This document shows positions 62,423 to 64,000 of a DNA stretch of 64,000 nt, piece after piece. The stretch spans positions 2,673,960-2,737,959 of the forward strand of contig AP018794.1 in NCBI GenBank assembly GCA_009731425.1, in the 5' to 3' direction. This stretch comes from Lachnospiraceae bacterium KM106-2. Its GTDB lineage: Bacteria > Bacillota > Clostridia > Lachnospirales > Lachnospiraceae. Under the pieces are notes generated by a model, which saw nothing but the letters and a program-made list of their open reading frames with translations, had not been told where the DNA came from and searched no databases. The position numbers and the translations under genes were made by a program. The stretch's first letter is position 1. Each line of letters opens with the position of its first letter.

Positions 62423-63586
62423 TTAATCTTCTACATCAGGAATACTCTCCTCTATTGACTTTCTTATTTCATCATAAGACAAATCTAATAAGTTTGTAAG
62501 TTTCCTTGGTACCAACATCCTATTTACAAAAAATCCGAATATTTTAGATACCTTCATTTGGTCAATCTTCAATGTATTGATACACCACTCTTTTTCTATG
62601 GCAAACTTCACATACTGATAGCCACATCCCAAAGCAAGATTTTCTGCAAATTTTCTTGTTATCTTATTTGTAATTAATGAATCTGATATATTTTTTGCTT
62701 TATAACGATATATCCAAGCTGCCTTTTGGAATCCAACTTCTTGAAGTGTCATCAACATCTTTTCATTTCCAATATCACTAATATGAGGACATATATCTCT
62801 TTGTTCAAATTCATCTATAATAAAATTATATAACTCATTTTCTATGAGACTCTTTAATATTTCTTCAAGTATTTCAGGTTCTAAAATAAAGTTATATAGT
62901 TTATCTAAAAATGACTCTGTACAACAAATAACATCCTCTGAATCTTTAAAATCAATAAAAGTATTTAATTCGTATATAACTCTATACTTATAGTATGAAT
63001 CTGGAAATTCACCTTCACCTTGATTCCATGAAAATAATGATACTGATGAAATGGGACTTAACTTGACTATATTATTCTGCAACAATTCATCAATTATTAA
63101 ATGATCTTGTCTACTATTTATAATATCTGATTTTATAAACCATTTTTTATAGTTTACATTATAATACCCATATTCAATTAATAAAAAGTATAATTTCAAC
63201 AAAACTAATCTGTCTTCCATAAGAAAATCTCTTAATGATTTTGCTTTTGACTCACATAGTTTCTTTAAAATATTCTTTTTCTCAAGAACACACTTTTCAC
63301 ACATACATTCCCATTGATTATTATTCATAGTCACATGATTACAATTCGGACAAATCAGCCTACATTCTTTATTATTCCCTGTTCTAGATGGTCGTTTGGT
63401 CTGCATAAACGAACCACAATATATACATTGTACTTTGGTTGTAACAGGAGGAAGTAGCTTATAAAGCATATTTTTAGGAATATTTAACTCATATGTATTA
63501 ATTATATCTTCAATGGGTATGGATGGATCTGAGTAAAGCTCCGCAACCTCATTTACAATACTTTTATCAATCTGATACTCTTTCAT
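62423..63586 (-). CDS. Unknown protein with N-terminal multi-CxxC zinc-ribbon
   Basis: A 387-residue soluble protein. Residues 54-99 carry eight Cys in a ribbon pattern: CIYC, CRLICPNC and CMCEKC, likely binding two zinc ions. The N-terminal 45 residues (VNEVAELYSDPSIPIEDIINTYEL) look like a helix-turn-helix-type arm, and the rest is helical with a W-Q-G loop. It may bind nucleic acid. It is first of a four-gene minus-strand group upstream of Wadjet. Function unknown. Confidence 0.6.
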   Translation of the reverse strand: MKEYQIDKSIVNEVAELYSDPSIPIEDIINTYELNIPKNMLYKLLPPVTTKVQCIYCGSFMQTKRPSRTGNNKECRLICPNCNHVTMNNNQWECMCEKCVLEKKNILKKLCESKAKSLRDFLMEDRLVLLKLYFLLIEYGYYNVNYKKWFIKSDIINSRQDHLIIDELLQNNIVKLSPISSVSLFSWNQGEGEFPDSYYKYRVIYELNTFIDFKDSEDVICCTESFLDKLYNFILEPEILEEILKSLIENELYNFIIDEFEQRDICPHISDIGNEKMLMTLQEVGFQKAAWIYRYKAKNISDSLITNKITRKFAENLALGCGYQYVKFAIEKEWCINTLKIDQMKVSKIFGFFVNRMLVPRKLTNLLDLSYDEIRKSIEESIPDVED

Positions 63587-63838
63587 AAGCTCTCCCTCCT
63601 ATAAAATATAATATCCTATAATTATTATAACACAAAATTTATAATATCTTTACTTCTATTCAATAAAATTTCTTTTACATAAGGGAAATAAGGGGATTTC
63701 ATATATAATTGTCTCATTTATTTAATATCATTCTTCCTCGATAGTTATAAAATCCATTTCTAAGACTCTATCTATCAAGATTTTCACCTTATTTATCAAT
63801 ATTAGATATCCCAAAATTATTATACTTTACTTCAATAA
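63587..63838. other. AT-rich gap upstream of the zinc-ribbon gene
   Basis: About 250 AT-rich bases with no credible gene; it probably holds the promoter of the zinc-ribbon gene. Confidence 0.4.
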
Positions 63839-63875
63839 AAAAGTGCTATACCTAAATTGGTATAACACTTTTTGT
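63839..63875. terminator. Stem-loop terminator near the right edge
   Basis: AAGTGCTATACC (63841-63852) and GGTATAACACTT (63859-63870) form a stem with one mismatch, T's on both sides. It may end a transcript from the partial gene at the right edge. Confidence 0.7.
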
Positions 63876-64000
63876 TACATGAGTGACTCCACATACTACC
63901 TCATCAGCATAACGTATGCAGGGAGATTAGACCCCAGCTAATTGGCACGTGCCAACAGGTTGTTGAATTCCGTTGGCCCTTAGACACTTCGGAACTTCCC
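63876..64000 (-). other. GC-richer structured sequence and frame end at the right edge
   Basis: This stretch is richer in GC than its surroundings, with TTGGCACGTGCCAA (perfect palindrome) and other short hairpins. On the minus strand an open frame comes in from the right and stops at 63927-63929, ending QPVGTCQLAGV. A transposase end with a structured right end, IS200/IS605-like, is possible, but I see too little to claim it. Confidence 0.3.

Overview
The window is 64 kb of AT-rich DNA from a low-GC Gram-positive anaerobe, most likely a Lachnospiraceae-like Clostridia. I infer this from the mix of lipoprotein signal peptides, LuxS, an agr-type quorum-sensing locus, BspA-like and GH25/LysM surface proteins, CUT1 sugar uptake with a LacI regulator, heterodimeric ABC exporters, and strong GGAGG ribosome sites. 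No rRNA or tRNA genes were seen.

Layout. (1) 1-2.5 kb: the end of a Fur-boxed siderophore ABC transporter operon on the minus strand (two permeases and a cut ATPase). (2) 2.6-4.1 kb: a C-rich lipoprotein gene, a 70-bp tandem array, and the first of three large palindromic elements. (3) 4.2-8.6 kb: a spermidine/putrescine operon, potABCD, led by an XRE-cupin regulator with a perfect operator palindrome. (4) 8.6-15.2 kb: three tandem paralogous GH25 lysozymes with FN3 and LysM domains, sharing a 27-bp upstream box. (5) 15.2-22.2 kb: palindromic element B, a MarR-controlled heterodimeric ABC exporter, luxS, a peptidase E-like gene, and palindromic element C. (6) 22.2-27.7 kb: an MMPL transporter with a heptad-repeat secreted partner and a divergent TetR. 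(7) 27.8-30.2 kb: small unknown genes, a YdjM-like membrane protein and an APH-fold kinase. (8) 30.3-38 kb: a LacI-controlled sugar ABC importer with a GH2 glycosidase. (9) 38-41.1 kb: a BspA-like LRR protein and two flavodoxin-like proteins. (10) 41.2-49.3 kb: an agr quorum-sensing locus (agrB, agrD, agrC, LytTR regulator) wrapped around a RiPP cluster: a 42-residue Cys-rich precursor, radical SAM/SPASM enzyme, ABC transporter, M50-type peptidase and small membrane protein. (11) 49.4 kb to the right edge: a more AT-rich integrated element with tyrosine integrase and excisionase, a 20-bp iteron-like array, an oriT-like patch, a Wadjet defence operon (jetABCD) with two extra unknown genes, and an unknown zinc-ribbon/membrane-protein group.

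The two best candidates for something undescribed are the agr-coupled, sactipeptide-like RiPP locus, whose precursor and AgrD genes are small and easily missed, and the three palindromic elements. The elements differ in stem sequence but keep the same fold, a conserved one-sided internal-loop motif, and the same position just beyond a minus-strand terminator. The Wadjet island with its two trailing genes is the best candidate for a defence-system variant. All function calls come from reading motifs; no database search was run.
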